A stretch of DNA of 64,000 bases, from contig NC_080079.1 of assembly GCF_949987535.1 (NCBI RefSeq), positions 51,509,000 through 51,572,999 of the forward strand, read 5' to 3'. This DNA is from Balaenoptera acutorostrata (taxonomy: Eukaryota; Chordata; Mammalia; Artiodactyla; Balaenopteridae). Under the pieces are notes generated by a model. That model was not told the origin of the DNA. It was given only the letters and a program-made list of their open reading frames with translations, and did not search any database. The position numbers and the translations under genes are program-made. Of the stretch, positions 50,551 through 62,353 are shown one piece after another (position 1 is the first letter of the stretch; each line of letters begins with the position of its first letter).

Positions 50551-50997
50551 CTGCCCTGCCACTTTCCGCCACCTGTGTGAGATGGCTCTCGCTGACCTTG
50601 GCCTTCCCTCTTGGCTCAGGCTAAGGCTCAGGCTAAGGTGAGCCCCTAGAGCAGGTTGCAGCGGAAGACTGTAAGCTCCAGGAGGGTGGGGACAAAAGCT
50701 GCCCCTCTCTAATCTCAGGGCTGGCACGGTGTGTGGCATAAAGCAGATGCTCTAATCATGTCAACGGCATGAATGACGGGGACAAGCCTAGGAACTTCCC
50801 TTGTGAGCAAGGGCCTAGGAAGTGTTGATCCTGCTCCGAGGCCCCAGGACTGCCAGCACCTCTGGCCTTATTACAGTGCGTCCATTGTTTCCCAGACCCT
50901 GGCGACCACTTCCTTTTTCTTCCTTGCCTTGGGGGTTCCATCCCCTGCCCGTCCACGTTGGCCCTACCCTCTCGTGGTTTTTCCTTCTCTCTCGCAG

Positions 50998-51117
50998 GGC
51001 CACATCACTGGTCTCACAGGGGTGATGGAGTTTCGGGAAGACAGATCGAACCCCTACGTGCAGTTTGAAATCCTGGGCACGACCTACAGCGAGACCTTTG
51101 GCAAAGACATGCGGAAG
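50998..51117 (+). CDS. GRID1: GRID1 internal exon C (40 codons, amino-terminal domain)
   Basis: The polypyrimidine tract 'ccttctctctcgcag' is the acceptor and the donor is 'gtaagc', close to consensus. The exon is 120 nt, phase 0 at both ends. It encodes [20 protein letters not shown] and then a segment ending [10 protein letters not shown], corresponding to about GluD1 residues 372-411, near the C-terminal end of the amino-terminal domain just before the linker to the ligand-binding domain. In [10 protein letters not shown] remember Ser in human where this sequence has Arg (AGA codon). The next coding block (LATWDSEK in the family) was not seen in the remaining 12.9 kb, so the following intron is long. 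Confidence 0.95.
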
Positions 51118-52103
51118 GTAAGCCTCGGGGCGCGCACCTCCTGCTTTTCCTACTGCTATGCGTTGGGCCTGTGTTCCAAGCAGATGTTAACCGGCACGAA
51201 AGTCCCCTCTCCAGTCTTTCTCTGCAGGTGCTGCTGTTGATGCTGGTGTTCGTGGGGCATGGTGGGGAGGGGGCTGCAAGGGGTTTCGGACAGAAAGTGC
51301 CACTAATTCAGCTCTGAGTGCAGCAGGGGCGTCTGGTGCCAGTGGGTCCTTCTGCTTGGGCCTGGAGGACCAGCCTTGTGGTCCTGGACAAGGCCGGAAG
51401 GGGCGATGTGAGTCGCTGAAATCAGCCCAGTGTTGGGGACAGGTGTGACTGTTACTGAGGCAGGAGGCAGAGGTTACGGCTAGAGAGTGTCCCCGATCAA
51501 GAGTGAGGCAAAGCCATGGCCAGAAAATGAGCTCCGCGGAGCATGAGAAGTAGGCAGTGCAGGCGCCCACTGGAGACACAAGTGAGAGACAGGTGAGCCG
51601 CAGAGTTCAGGGTGGGCTTTGACTTGCTTTTATTTGGTGCTGATGCAAGTGGCAGGCCTGGGGACTCTTTTCAGTGATACTTTGTCTCTTTCTCCCCCAC
51701 CCCATGGCGGGGATTTTCAGAATTGAGGTCTGGCGAGGTGGCCTTTACCCAGAGTTGAAACTCCCCAAATTGAAGGGGAGGCCTGTGAAGTCAAGAGTCA
51801 AATAAGGTGTTAGGACCAAGAGGTCAGTGTGGCAAGCAAGGGGATGGAACAGTTATCCAGCAAGGGACCTCAGATGCGGTGCTTATGAGCCGGTGTGGAG
51901 CCAGTAGCGGGGGTGCAGGAAAGGGCAGTTGCTGGCTCTCCAGGGATGCTCTCCCACACGTGGCCTGCACAGGAAGACCACGTGCTTGTTGGAGCCAGGG
52001 ATGGGAGCACCCATGATGTAAAGGGGTCACAGGGCTCCGTCTGATCAGGAAAGCACTAAAGCATGAGCTGGTTGGTATAGACTCAGGCAGAAGCTCCTGC
52101 AGT

Positions 52104-52105
<2 letters not shown>

Positions 52106-52178
<73 letters not shown>
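52106..52178. repeat. (CA)36 microsatellite
   Basis: 73 bp of uninterrupted CA dinucleotides, long and pure enough to be highly polymorphic. It lies about 1 kb after exon C. A cysteine/valine-rich antisense open frame through it is an artefact. Confidence 0.97.
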
Positions 52179-52180
<2 letters not shown>

Positions 52181-53928
52181 CTATACATTTGAGAGGGAGA
52201 CATCTCTACTAATGATAGTGCCCTGGAGATGAAGGGCATGGTGAGCTCTCAGCAGGTGGGATAAACCTCTAATAGCCCTCCAGCCTGGCCTCTAGCATTG
52301 GCTGGGGGCAGCAGAGGGGCAGGAAGGGGTTACATGATGTTGGGGTACTGAGAATCTGGATGAAGGCATTCTCTGACTGTGCTCCTTGAGGACCAGATGG
52401 AAGGATGCGCGTGTGAAGTCGTGGAGGGTATGAGAGCTGGAAAGCACGGGGGGAGCACTCATCAGTTAGAACATGGGGAGGAGACCTGGCTTGCTAGGGA
52501 GAGGCTGGGTTGGCTGGGTGGTCCATTTGTGATGTGGGGATGGTGGACTTTCAGCCTGTTCTGTGACAGAAAGTATAGTCATGACTTGGTCAAATAATAA
52601 GTTCAATAATTTGTTGTGAGGCAATGGTGTGACCCAAGCTTTGATGACATTTGGGGGCTCGGAGGGTTGTTTGTGGCATCAGAAAGGGGGTTAGTGACTA
52701 TGGTGTGGAACCTTGGGAAGCCAGGGTGTGGCCTGCAATGTCAAGGGTGTCAGAGATGACCTGTGATGTCTGTTAGGGTTGCCCAGAGCTGTGAGGTTTG
52801 GTGGGTGGGAGCCTGGGGATGGGTGGTCAGCGTTGGTCTGGGTCATTCATGGCCACTATAGGAACTGGCTTGTGTTGGGACTCCCACCTGGCAAGGGGGA
52901 GCCAGGACCAGGGAGCCCTTTCAGTCACTCTGGTATGAAAGGAGCTGCCTGCCTCAGTGACCATTCATATTTGCCACAGTACTTGCCTTCATCCCCAAGT
53001 CTTCCTCTGAGGTCCTAGAAAATCAGGCCCTGCCTGCTGGCTCCTTTGCTACGCCCATCCACTTTCTTTTAGCTCAGCTCTAACCCCAAGGTTCCCCCAT
53101 TGGGTGGGAATGTTGGCTGTAGGGCTCCCTGCCTCGTCTTAGGCAGCTGACTGGGGTCATGCTGGCTACTCCAGGTGCCTGAGAGACGGGAGGTACTGTG
53201 TCCTCCACTTCCCGTTTCAGGTGTCTGGGCCTTCCGTGTTGCCATGGCAACGCTCCTCCAATACCCTGAAGCCAATGGGAGCTGGAATCTCTCGGTATAA
53301 GGAGCTGCTGAGCAGGAGGTCTGAATGTGATTGAGTTGGAAGGGAAGCTGATTTTCAAGTGGGCTTTATTTTTAAATGTAATCTTTTGTCATTTTAAAAT
53401 TTGCCCTTAATAACTGCATATCCCAGTTGTTATCTGTCTGCCTGGCAGCTTATCTCTGTTAAGGAGAAGTTATCTGGAAAGCAGGGAATGGGATTTACCA
53501 TAGCAAATGTTTGCTATTCAGGCCCAGGGTGCCTTAAAGCAAGGCCTTGGGGGGTTCAGGATGAAGCAAGGAGAGCGCATTGGGACAGAGTGGCAGGGGT
53601 CTAGGAGAGCATTTAAAGGCAGAGCTGATCTGTGGGTCCTGGTGGAAGATGGGGCTGGGAGGGGTAGGGCTGGGAAATCGGGGCAACCCAAAAGTAAGGT
53701 TCAGGGTGGGCAGCAGATGTGATGGTAAGGTTAGGGTTCAGAGACACACAAAAGGCAGTGCAAAGATCAGTCATCCTTAGGGGGTAAGGGCAGCTCTGAG
53801 GAGGCCCCCTCAACTGCATCTCTGTGGATAGAGGAGCCAACTGGACTGACGGCAGAATGCTCTCATGGTGGAGCAGTGTCAGGGGTTCCCTGAAAAGATG
53901 ATATGTATCAATATATGAATATATTGTC

Positions 53929-53954
53929 TATCTATCTGTCTGTCTATCTATATT
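53929..53954. repeat. (TCTA/TCTG)n short tetranucleotide repeat
   Basis: Six to seven 'tcta' or 'tctg' units. It is preceded by an AT-rich 'atatgtatcaatatatgaat' stretch. Confidence 0.85.
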
Positions 53955-54331
53955 GAAAGACAACAACAGTAAACAAACACAGACACAAAAACAAAAGCCA
54001 AGTAGTTTCTTTAAGATTTAAATCCAGAGGAATTGTTTAAATTAAGGAGCAAATGGATGTTTTCTTTAAGTGAATACCCTGGAGGGAACTCTCGGGGAGG
54101 GTGAGTCACCCAGACATTTTAGATGAAGTGGCATCAAGAGGCTGTAGATTACTCAGCCCCTCCAGAGGATGGAAGGAGTGGGTGATCGCCTTTCACTGCA
54201 GGGTGCTGGACAAATACTAATTAAATGATCTCGTCCAGGAAGCGCGTTCTTGTTGAGGGAGTGTGGGATGGCAGAATCAAAGGTCTATGTCACCTGCTTG
54301 CTGTGTAACTCCAGGCAAAATATTAATTATC

Positions 54332-54369
54332 TTTGTGTTCCGCTTGGCGCTTTGTGTTCCGCTTGGCGC
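54332..54369. repeat. Perfect 19-bp tandem duplication
   Basis: 'tttgtgttccgcttggcgc' occurs twice head to tail (54332-54350, 54351-54369) with no mismatch. Confidence 0.95.
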
Positions 54370-54796
54370 TGTCTGGCATGGGTGATTACCAAGCAACCCC
54401 GCCAGGGGCAGGCTTTGCTGGAAAGTCTTGTCCAGCTCCCACGGGACTTGGCTTAATATTTGTCCTGGGGACCCATGCTTGTTCCTATTGGAGCCCTACA
54501 CTTTTCTCTTTGGCTTTCTCTTTGTTCGGACGGAAGTCTCCAGAGGAGGGTCCCATGGGTTCGTCCTTGCACATGTCCTCAGCTCATGACATGAGCTGGG
54601 ATGGGATTGGTGGAGACCACCTGTAGGAAAGTTTCCGAAGGTGGGGGCAGGGGAAGTTTTTTAAAGCACAGGACAAGAGGGAGCCAAGGAGGGACCACTG
54701 AGCACCTACTGTGGGCAAAGATGCATCGCAGTACGTTGTCTCCCTGACTTGGGGGCCTCTGTGATGCTCCTGGCTCTGCGCTCCTGAGCTTTTGCA

Positions 54797-54855
54797 GCCA
54801 CTTCCTTTTTTTTATTTTTTATTTTTTATTTTTTTTTTTGCCACTTCCTTTTTTT
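54797..54855 (-). mobile_element. Tail-only retroinsertion (extreme 5' truncation)
   Basis: 'gccacttccttttttt' occurs at 54797-54812 and again at 54840-54855, separated only by a T-rich run with two A interruptions. This is the pattern of target-primed reverse transcription that copied just the poly-A tail (antisense). In insert orientation the duplication begins with A residues, as L1 endonuclease sites do. Confidence 0.7.
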
Positions 54856-55949
54856 GAATTTTCACGTTCTCAGATGGAAGGTGCAGACAATAGGAACCTC
54901 CTGGTCATCCAGAGTAATGACCCTGATGCAGCACTTGGCAGTGAGAGCTCTCCCATGTGGCCTGGGCCATCAGCTTCAGGCAGCTGGAGCTATACACCTT
55001 CTCTGAGTATTCTACCCCAGATCCCACAAGAGCAGAGAGGCACAGGGAGGCTTAGAGCACGGCTTTCTGCCTGCAGGTGCCCTGGATAGGAAGCTCCTCT
55101 CCACACCCGTGTGCCAAAGCCTGAGGCCAGAGACAGGAGCAGGGCTCTGCATGGTGGGCAGTGCCCATCCCCGCTTCCATGCCTGGGGGCAGATTCCACT
55201 CCTTATAAAGACCAAGGGCTGAGAGGGAGCTGGGGGCTTCACCTCTGATGAGATTTTGTTTTTAGGACTGTTTTGATATGATGAATGGAAGAAGGAAAAC
55301 ATGGTTATCCTCTTCTCCACAAACATGACTTGCCTAGAGTGTAACGTGAGCCACAGCCCAGCAGAAACATTCTTCCATGACATGATTGCTGAGGATGTCT
55401 GCCCTTCTCTGTCCTAAAGATTCCATTGTGGGGGAATCATTCCTTTCCACTAACGAGGTTCCCTGATACAGTGAAACTCTGGGAAAATTGCCAGATGCCT
55501 GAAGGCCCTTTGAACCTCATTTCCCATGGGCACCATCCACCTAATTCACTAGCTCAGTGGAGGTTAGCCTGTCTCCTTGGGCAGGAGGGTGGGGAAGTGG
55601 GCGGGAAGCATCTGGAAAGACTGTGAAGCTGCTTTATGCGTTGACATTCCAGGACAAAGGACACCCTGGTGTGATGAGAGAGAGAAAGGGACTGTTTTAT
55701 GCTCCTTTCCATAGAGTAGAATTGAGTTAGGACCAAGAGACTGAGAAAGGATTTAGCCCAGTGGTTTTCCAGCTTTTCTCTAGTCCTAGAAAATCTGTTG
55801 CAGCAGTACCTTACTGCAACCCAAATATATTAAACCGCCGTGGAAGCAGACATGCAGTGGTTACGATGGTGGGGAATTGGGACAGGGGGTCTCGAGCTTC
55901 ACCTGAACGGTCTCCCTGGTCCCCAGCCTCTCCATGGTGTTCTATGCAG

Positions 55950-56040
55950 CTCCAGTTGGGAAACTGAGGCCCAGAGCCTGGAGAGACTCAGTTAGGTGGT
56001 ACCAACAAGCAGGTGGCTGTGCTGGGGCTGGAAGCCAGGT
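55950..56040 (-). repeat. MIR SINE, antisense fragment
   Basis: 'gggaaactgaggcccagagc', 'gagactcagttaggtgg' and 'gctggggctggaagccagg' match the MIR reverse complement. Confidence 0.7.
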
Positions 56041-57059
56041 TTCCTGGGGTGGGGGTGGGGGGATGTGTGGCAAAGGGCCTGGAACATCGTTTCTGAATTT
56101 AGGATGATGCAGTTCTGTGACTCCCTCACTCCCCTCAGCCTGTTTTCCGCTGCCGCCCACCCAACTCCCCCGGCCAGCATTAGGGCCCCATAGTTCCTTC
56201 CCATTGCTCTAGAGCCTGCTGACATGAAGTTCCACCAGTGCCCTTGGCTCAGCCTCCCTGTTCCAGCAGTTACCCAGGGAGATGGGAGGCCTTCCTTCTC
56301 CTTTACTAGTTTAAGACGTTTCTTCTGTCTTCTCTGTCAATTTTGATTCTTCGTAAAAGCTGGCTTTGGACAGGAATCAAATGCCTCTCTTGATGTCATG
56401 TCCCTGGCAGGGCCTTGTGGCTGCTGTGAAAATAATTCACAGAGTAATAATTGCTCATCATGGAGTGATTGTCATGCTATAGGACCCCAGCCCTCCCCGG
56501 GCTTGGAAGTACATCATTAACATTCTAACCCAGGTCTGCTGCACTGTGTTACAAATTGTCCCACAGTCTCAGGGTCCAGGAGCTCTAAGCAGTGAGGCCA
56601 GGAGGAAAGGGTATCAGCCAGCGGACAAGAGAGCTCTGGTAATGAAGCAGGAGCTGCCTCTTAGAGCCCAGGTGGGATCCTTTACCTGGTGGCTCCCGCC
56701 ACAGTGCCAGGAGCCTCGCAGTGGGTTCAGTAATGGGGAAGGGGCGGTGGGCAGTGAGCGGTGGTGGGGCTGGGAGGAGCCAGCCTGAGAACTGTGCAGT
56801 GTCTCTATTAAGCTGCTCTGATAGAGACTCCGGCCATGCACAAGGAGTCACAGAAGAGAAATAAACTTCAGTCTCTTCGTGGATTAGCATTCCTGCAGCG
56901 TATTTCCCAAGTAAAATGTCAGCCCTTCCAAACCCTTGTGTGGAACCACTTTGGATAGAGCTGAGACCCAAAACAAACACTGCTGCTTCATCTGAGTAAA
57001 GGGATAAGGAAAAGATACGATTAAATATTTCATTTTAAGTGACATCTCTTCGTTTTGAA

Positions 57060-59050
57060 GATAGCATCGATACATGCTCATTTAGGGTAGAATGTTTAGA
57101 AAATACAGATAAATGAAAAGAAGAATATAAAAGTCTGCTATAATCTCTGAACCAAGAAATAAATACTGTTAGCATTTCTGGTGCGTTTTCCTTATAGTTA
57201 TTTTTTTCTTTTGTCCATCACCCTGCACATAGAGATAGAGATAGTAATATGTATACTTATCAAATTGCTATTTATTGTACATAAATTTTACATCCTGACT
57301 TCTCCACTTAATTCTGTCTAGGGAGTATTTTCTCACTTCTTTAACTATTCTTTACAACTATTTTTAATGGAAACACATTACTCAACTTACAGGGAGCCAT
57401 CGTTAATTTTATCTTTCCATATGATGTATCTTTAGGCATTTTCACCGTATTATTATAAAATAGTATTGTGACAGATATGCAAAATATGTATACTTTTATT
57501 ACATCTATATTTCTTTAACTTTTTTTAATAAGTGGAATTACCAAGCCACGGATAATAATTTTAGGTTCTTGATGTACTTGATACATACATATTTTCAAAT
57601 TGATTATAGAAAGATTTAATAATTTACACATCCATCAGTAATATATGGAAGTCTCTGTTATATCCTATACTCAAAAATTGAGTGATATATTAAACATTTT
57701 TGCTAATTTGGTAACAGTATGAAAAAATGCTACTAAATTTGCATTTTTTAGGAGATTGTACATTTAAAAATGTGATCATTGGTCATATATATTTCACATT
57801 TTGTAAATTATACCTCAGGTCCTTTGCTTTTTTATATCAGGAATGAAATTTTTCTTGTCACAACTCATATAACCTGTCTTTCGGAAGGGAATTGATAGTT
57901 ATTTGTGTCAAATATGTTGTTCCCATATATCCTTTGCTTGCTTGCTTATTTATTTATTTATTTATGGCTGCGTCGGGTCTTTGTTGCTGCACGCGGGCTT
58001 TCTCTAGTTGCAGTGAGCGAGGGTGTGCAACTCTTTGTTGCGGTGTGCGGGCTTCTCATTGCAGTGGCTTCTCTTGTAGCAGAGCACGGGCTCTAGGTGC
58101 GCGGGCCTCAGTAGTTGTGGCTCGTGGGCTCTAGAGCGCAGGCTCAGTAGTTGTGGTGCACAGGCTTTGTTGCTCTGCGGCATGTGGGATCTTCCCGGAC
58201 CAGGGATTGAACCCGCGTCCCCTGCATTGGCAGGCGGATTCTTAACCACTGCACCACCAGGGAAGTCCCTTATCCTTTGCTTTTGAATTAAGAAAATATT
58301 TTCACATAGGGACATTTAAAAATGTATGTGTTTATATTTTTTTTGGAAAGCCATTCCCAGTTTGCAAAGTAGATACTCTTCATCCATACTTTTTTCTAGT
58401 ATTTTTATGGTTTGATTATATTTCAATGAAATCTGCCATCTACTTGGGATTAGATTTGGGGTAAATTGTGAGGTTATGGCCTATCTTTTACATTTTTCAG
58501 TACTGGCTCCTTCTGTCATTTATCCAGTAACCCTTCCTTTCCCCCATGGACTTGAATGTCATATTTATCATATGTTCTACTAAATTTTTTGTATTTCCTC
58601 AGTGATTTTTAAAAAATTCTTAAACTCTTTTCTTTCTTTTCTTCCTCTGCTTAAATGTAATTCATCTTTGTATATTATTAGAATGTACTTGTCTGCAAGT
58701 AACAATGCTCACTTTGAGTGGCTTAAGGAATAAGGAAGACTTATTATCTCACATGAAAAGAGGCCTGGAGCTAGGGTGGCTCCAGGGTTGGCCACTTCAG
58801 ACAATCGATGCCCAGATCAAGGGCTCTGGTCTTTTTCATCTTTCTTCTTGGCTCTCCACAGGGCGGAGTCTGAGCTCTCCTCATAGTTTTAGGATGGCTG
58901 TGGCAGTTCCAACTGCCATACCCAGAAGGACAGCAGCACAGGGAAGAAGAGGGTATTCTTGTCTGTGTTTCCTTTTTATAGGTGGGGAGAACTTTCCCAG
59001 GAGTTGGCCCTGGCTTTCTGTTTTCATGTAACGGTTGTTTTGCTTTTTTG
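57060..59050. repeat. Old AT-rich interspersed repeats, families not assigned
   Basis: 57060-57930 ('atacatgctcatttagggta', 'aaatactgttagcatttctg') resembles a common ancient LINE-derived 3' sequence. 58680-59050 ('gtctgcaagtaacaatgctc', 'gagtggcttaaggaataagg') resembles another ancient repeat often seen in mammalian introns. Family names require a consensus search. The CHR SINE at 57940 sits between them. Confidence 0.4.
57940..58270 (-). mobile_element. CHR-type SINE, long subfamily, antisense
   Basis: A (TTTA)n tail is on the left and 'ccaccagggaagtccc' at the right. The body has 'gcagtggcttctcttgtagc' and 'cttaaccactgcaccaccag'. A 12-bp perfect duplication 'tatcctttgctt' lies at 57928-57939 and 58271-58282. 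Confidence 0.94.
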
Positions 59051-59568
59051 TTATTGCAGTTGAAGTTTTCCACCTAGATGCATATGTGACCGTGACCAAT
59101 AGTTTCTCTCTCAGATGCTTGTGTTCAACTTGTATTAGGGTTTACTCCCTTCATGATGTGGATGAGGAATTGCTCATTCTTTTGCTCTTGTATGGACAGA
59201 GCTCTTGAAAGTTGGAAAAAAATTCAACTGTAAAATTATCTGGGCTAGATGTTGGTCTTGGAGCTATTACTTCGATACCTTGAAAAATTTCTTTTCTGGT
59301 TGCTACATTTCCTCGAGTCATTTTTAGTAACCTGCTGTACAGAAAATCTTAGAAAACACTGGCATTTTCAAATGTTTCATTAAAGTTTGATATAGTATTT
59401 GCAAATAATTTAAAAATATCTACCTGTTGAAATATCTTTCTCTTCATTGATACTATTGTGTTTTTGTGTTGTCTTCCTTTATTTCTTGATTAGACTTGAC
59501 TGAAGTTTTCTAAATTGATTTCTTCAAAGAACTAGTTCTGATTTATTTAATCAATTTTGTTGCATTTT

Positions 59569-59573
59569 TTTAA

Positions 59574-59611
<38 letters not shown>

Positions 59612-59878
59612 TATATGGCTGTGCTGGGTCTTCGTTTCTGTGCGAGGGCTTTCTCCAGTTGCAGCAAGTGGGGGCCACTCCTCATCGCGATGCGCGGGCC
59701 TCTCACCATCACGGCCTCTCTTGCTGCGGAACACAGGCTCCAGACGTGCAGGCTCAGCAATTGTGGCTCACGGGCCCAGCTGCTCCGCGGCATGTGGGAT
59801 CCTCCCAGACCAGGGCTCGAACCCGTGTCCCCTGCATTGGCAGGCAGATTGTCAACCACTGCGCCACCAGGGAAGCCC
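59569..59878 (-). mobile_element. CHR-type SINE, short subfamily, antisense
   Basis: A (TTTA)n tail on the left and 'gcgccaccagggaagcc' at the right. A perfect 17-bp duplication 'caattttgttgcatttt' lies at 59552-59568 and 59879-59895. It is inserted into old L1. Confidence 0.95.
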
Positions 59879-61194
59879 CAATTTTGTTGCATTTTATGTT
59901 ACTCTAATTAATTTGTTTTTCCTTCTTGTCTCCCTGCTGCTAGTATTCATTTCATCGTTAATTTTTAAACTTATGATATGAAGTGTTAGATAATTTATTT
60001 TTATTCTTTCCAGTTTTGGAATGTTCTTATTTATTCTGAATATAGTTGTGGCTGAATCCTAGTGGTTTTTCTAACGAGAACTGAAGTGTAACACTCATAT
60101 AGAAAAGTGCCTAAATCATGAGTAAATCACAGTGAATTTTCTGAACACACCCATGCAATCAACACCTACAACAAGAAACAGAACATCACCAGTGTCCCCA
60201 GAGGGCTCCCTCATGCCCCCTTCTGGTCATTACACTCATGAGCGGAAACACTACTGACGTCTAACGCACTTATTCTGACCTCTTTTGTAACGGCCTTCTT
60301 TTGCTTAATATCATGTTTGTGAGATTTACTATTATTATCATCGTATGTAGTTTTAGTTCATTCATTTTATTGTGTTTTAAAATATAGGTTTTATTATTCA
60401 GGTATGGTGAGGCCAACAGGTCAGGAGATCCCTGCTATTGAAAAGATAGTTTGTTACAATTCCTAAGAGAAGGGGACACACCACACCATACAGGGCCACA
60501 TGGGGACGCACCAGGCTTAGTCAGGAGGCAGAAGCAGCAGGGTAAAATGTGAACAAGAGCCTTTATTGTGGTTTGTGTAGGAAGGAATGGGCAGAAAAGA
60601 TAGACTTGGCTATTTTTGGCCCTTTGCATTTTCTTATAAATTTAGGATTTAGACTGAAATTGCATGGACTCTAGATCAACTTAGGGAGAATTAACATCTT
60701 ACTAATATTCAGTAATCCAACTCATGAACATAGTATCCCCTGAATTTATTTAGGTCTTTAATTCTCTCAAGAGAGCTTTGTAGCTTTCACTGTAGAGATT
60801 ATGAATAACCTTTGTTTGATTTTTGCCCCCAGATATTGACATTTATGATAATATATATAGTATATATTAAATTTATTTTTCTACTTGTTCATTGTGTATA
60901 TATAGAAACATAGTTGGTTTGTATATGAAACTTGTTTCTAGTGAACTCTAGTTATTGATTTATTCTAATAGTTTGCCTGAAGATTCTTTAAGATTTTTCT
61001 ATACACACAATCATATCATCTATGAAAAATGAGAGTTTTTTTTCTTCTTAAATTTTTATGCCCTTTATTCCTTTCTCTTTACTTATTACACTACTTAGGA
61101 TCATTAATTTAAGTTGAATAGATGTAATGATAGTGGGTATCCTTATCTTGTTCTTAATCTCAGAGGATAACTTTTTATAATGCACCATTTTTTA

Positions 61195-61376
61195 AAAAGA
61201 TATTTATTTTATTTATTTATTTGGCTGCGTCGGGTCTTAGTTGCTGCACACGTGTTCTTCGTTGTGGCTTCTCTCTAGTTGTGGTGTGTGGGCTCCAGAG
61301 CACTTGGGCTTAGTAGCCCCGCTGCATGTGGTATCTTAGTTCCCCAACCAGGGATTGAACCTGCGTCTCCTGCATT
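61195..61376 (-). mobile_element. Outer CHR-related SINE, left part, split by a second SINE
   Basis: 'ttggctgcgtcgggtcttag', 'ccaaccagggattgaacctg' and 'ctcctgcattggaa' are the antisense body and B-box complement of a diverged tRNA-derived SINE. It resumes at 61766 and ends at 61791 with 'ccagggaagtccc'. Confidence 0.85.
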
Positions 61377-61391
61377 GGAAGGTGGATTCTT

Positions 61392-61750
61392 TTTTTTAAA
61401 TTAATTAATTAATTAATTATTATTTTTGGCTGTGTTGGGTCTTCGTTGCTGCGCGTGGGCTTTCTTTAGTTGTGGCGAGCAGGGGCTACTCTTCATTGTG
61501 GTGTGTGGGCTTCTCATTGCGGTGGCTTCTCTTGATGCGGAGCATGGGTTCTAGGCTCAGGGGCTTCAGTAGTTGTGGCATGTGGGCTCAATAGTTGTGG
61601 CTCGCGGGCTCTAGAGCGCAGGCACAGTAGTTGTGGTGCACAGGCTTAGCTGTTTCGCAGTATGTGGGAGCTTCCTGGAACAGGGCACGAACCCATGTCC
61701 CCTGCATTGGCAGGTGGATTCTTAACCACTGTGCCACCAGGGAAGTCCCG
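61392..61750 (-). mobile_element. Inner CHR-type SINE, long subfamily, antisense, nested
   Basis: A complete antisense element with an (ATTA)n tail on the left and 'gccaccagggaagtccc' on the right. The duplication 'ggaaggtggattctt' (61377-61391) recurs as 'ggaaggcagattctt' (61751-61765), 13 of 15 identical; the copy on the right also continues the outer SINE. Confidence 0.9.
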
Positions 61751-61765
61751 GGAAGGCAGATTCTT

Positions 61766-61791
61766 AACCACTGGACTACCAGGGAAGTCCC
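61766..61791 (-). mobile_element. Outer CHR-related SINE, right end
   Basis: 'aaccactggactaccagggaagtccc' is the complement of the 5' end of the outer SINE (26 bp), displaced from its body by the inner SINE. No clean outer duplication was found. Confidence 0.85.
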
Positions 61792-62298
61792 AATGTGCTT
61801 GGTAAGTGTTCTTTTTTCAGATTGAGAAAATTCCCTTGAATTTCTAGTTTGGTAACAGCTTTGTCAAAAGGGGTATTAGTCAAAGGCATTTTTACATTTA
61901 GTCAAAGACTCTTTTACATCTATTGAGATAACTATATAACTTATATTTTCACTTTTTACTCTCAATGCAGTAAATTGCATTGATTTATTTTTTTCCTTTT
62001 TGATGCTAGCTTATTAATTCTCTTTTTTACATTAATACTATACCTTGCTGTTTTGAATATTATTATTTTACAATATGCTCCAGTATTTGGAAAGGTTGGT
62101 ACCTCCTAATTTCTCTTCCTTTTCATAATATTCTTTTTTAAGTTAAACTTTTATTTTGAGATTAATGTAGATTCACATTCAGTTGTAATAAATAATACAG
62201 AGAGATCCCGAGATCCAATATACCCTTTATTGTTTCTTCCAATGGTAGACATTGATCCAGTGCATGAATCTGCCTCACTTTCAGATTTCCTCAGTTTC

Positions 62299-62353
62299 AT
62301 TTGTGTGTGTGTGTGTGTGGTGTGGTGTGGTGTGTGTGTGTGTTTGTGTGTGG
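62299..62353. repeat. (GT)n microsatellite, interrupted
   Basis: About 55 bp of GT with 'ggtgtggtgtggt' interruptions. Confidence 0.9.

Larger units (their letters stand above)
51118..57059 (+). other. GRID1: GRID1 intron downstream of exon C, first part
   Basis: Donor 'gtaagc'. No further exon is visible. It holds a (CA)n tract, a TCTR repeat, a 19-bp tandem duplication, a tail-only insertion and one MIR, listed separately. Open frames here (up to about 155 codons) show no recognisable domain. Confidence 0.8.

Noticed and set aside
50610..50650. Cryptic exon ending at 'aaggtgagc'
   Set aside because: The donor-like site is good, but no in-frame conserved coding block or paired acceptor is convincing; the GRID1 coding sequence joins exactly from exon B to exon C.
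52106..52178. Cys/Val-rich antisense protein
   Set aside because: Translation of a (CA)n microsatellite.
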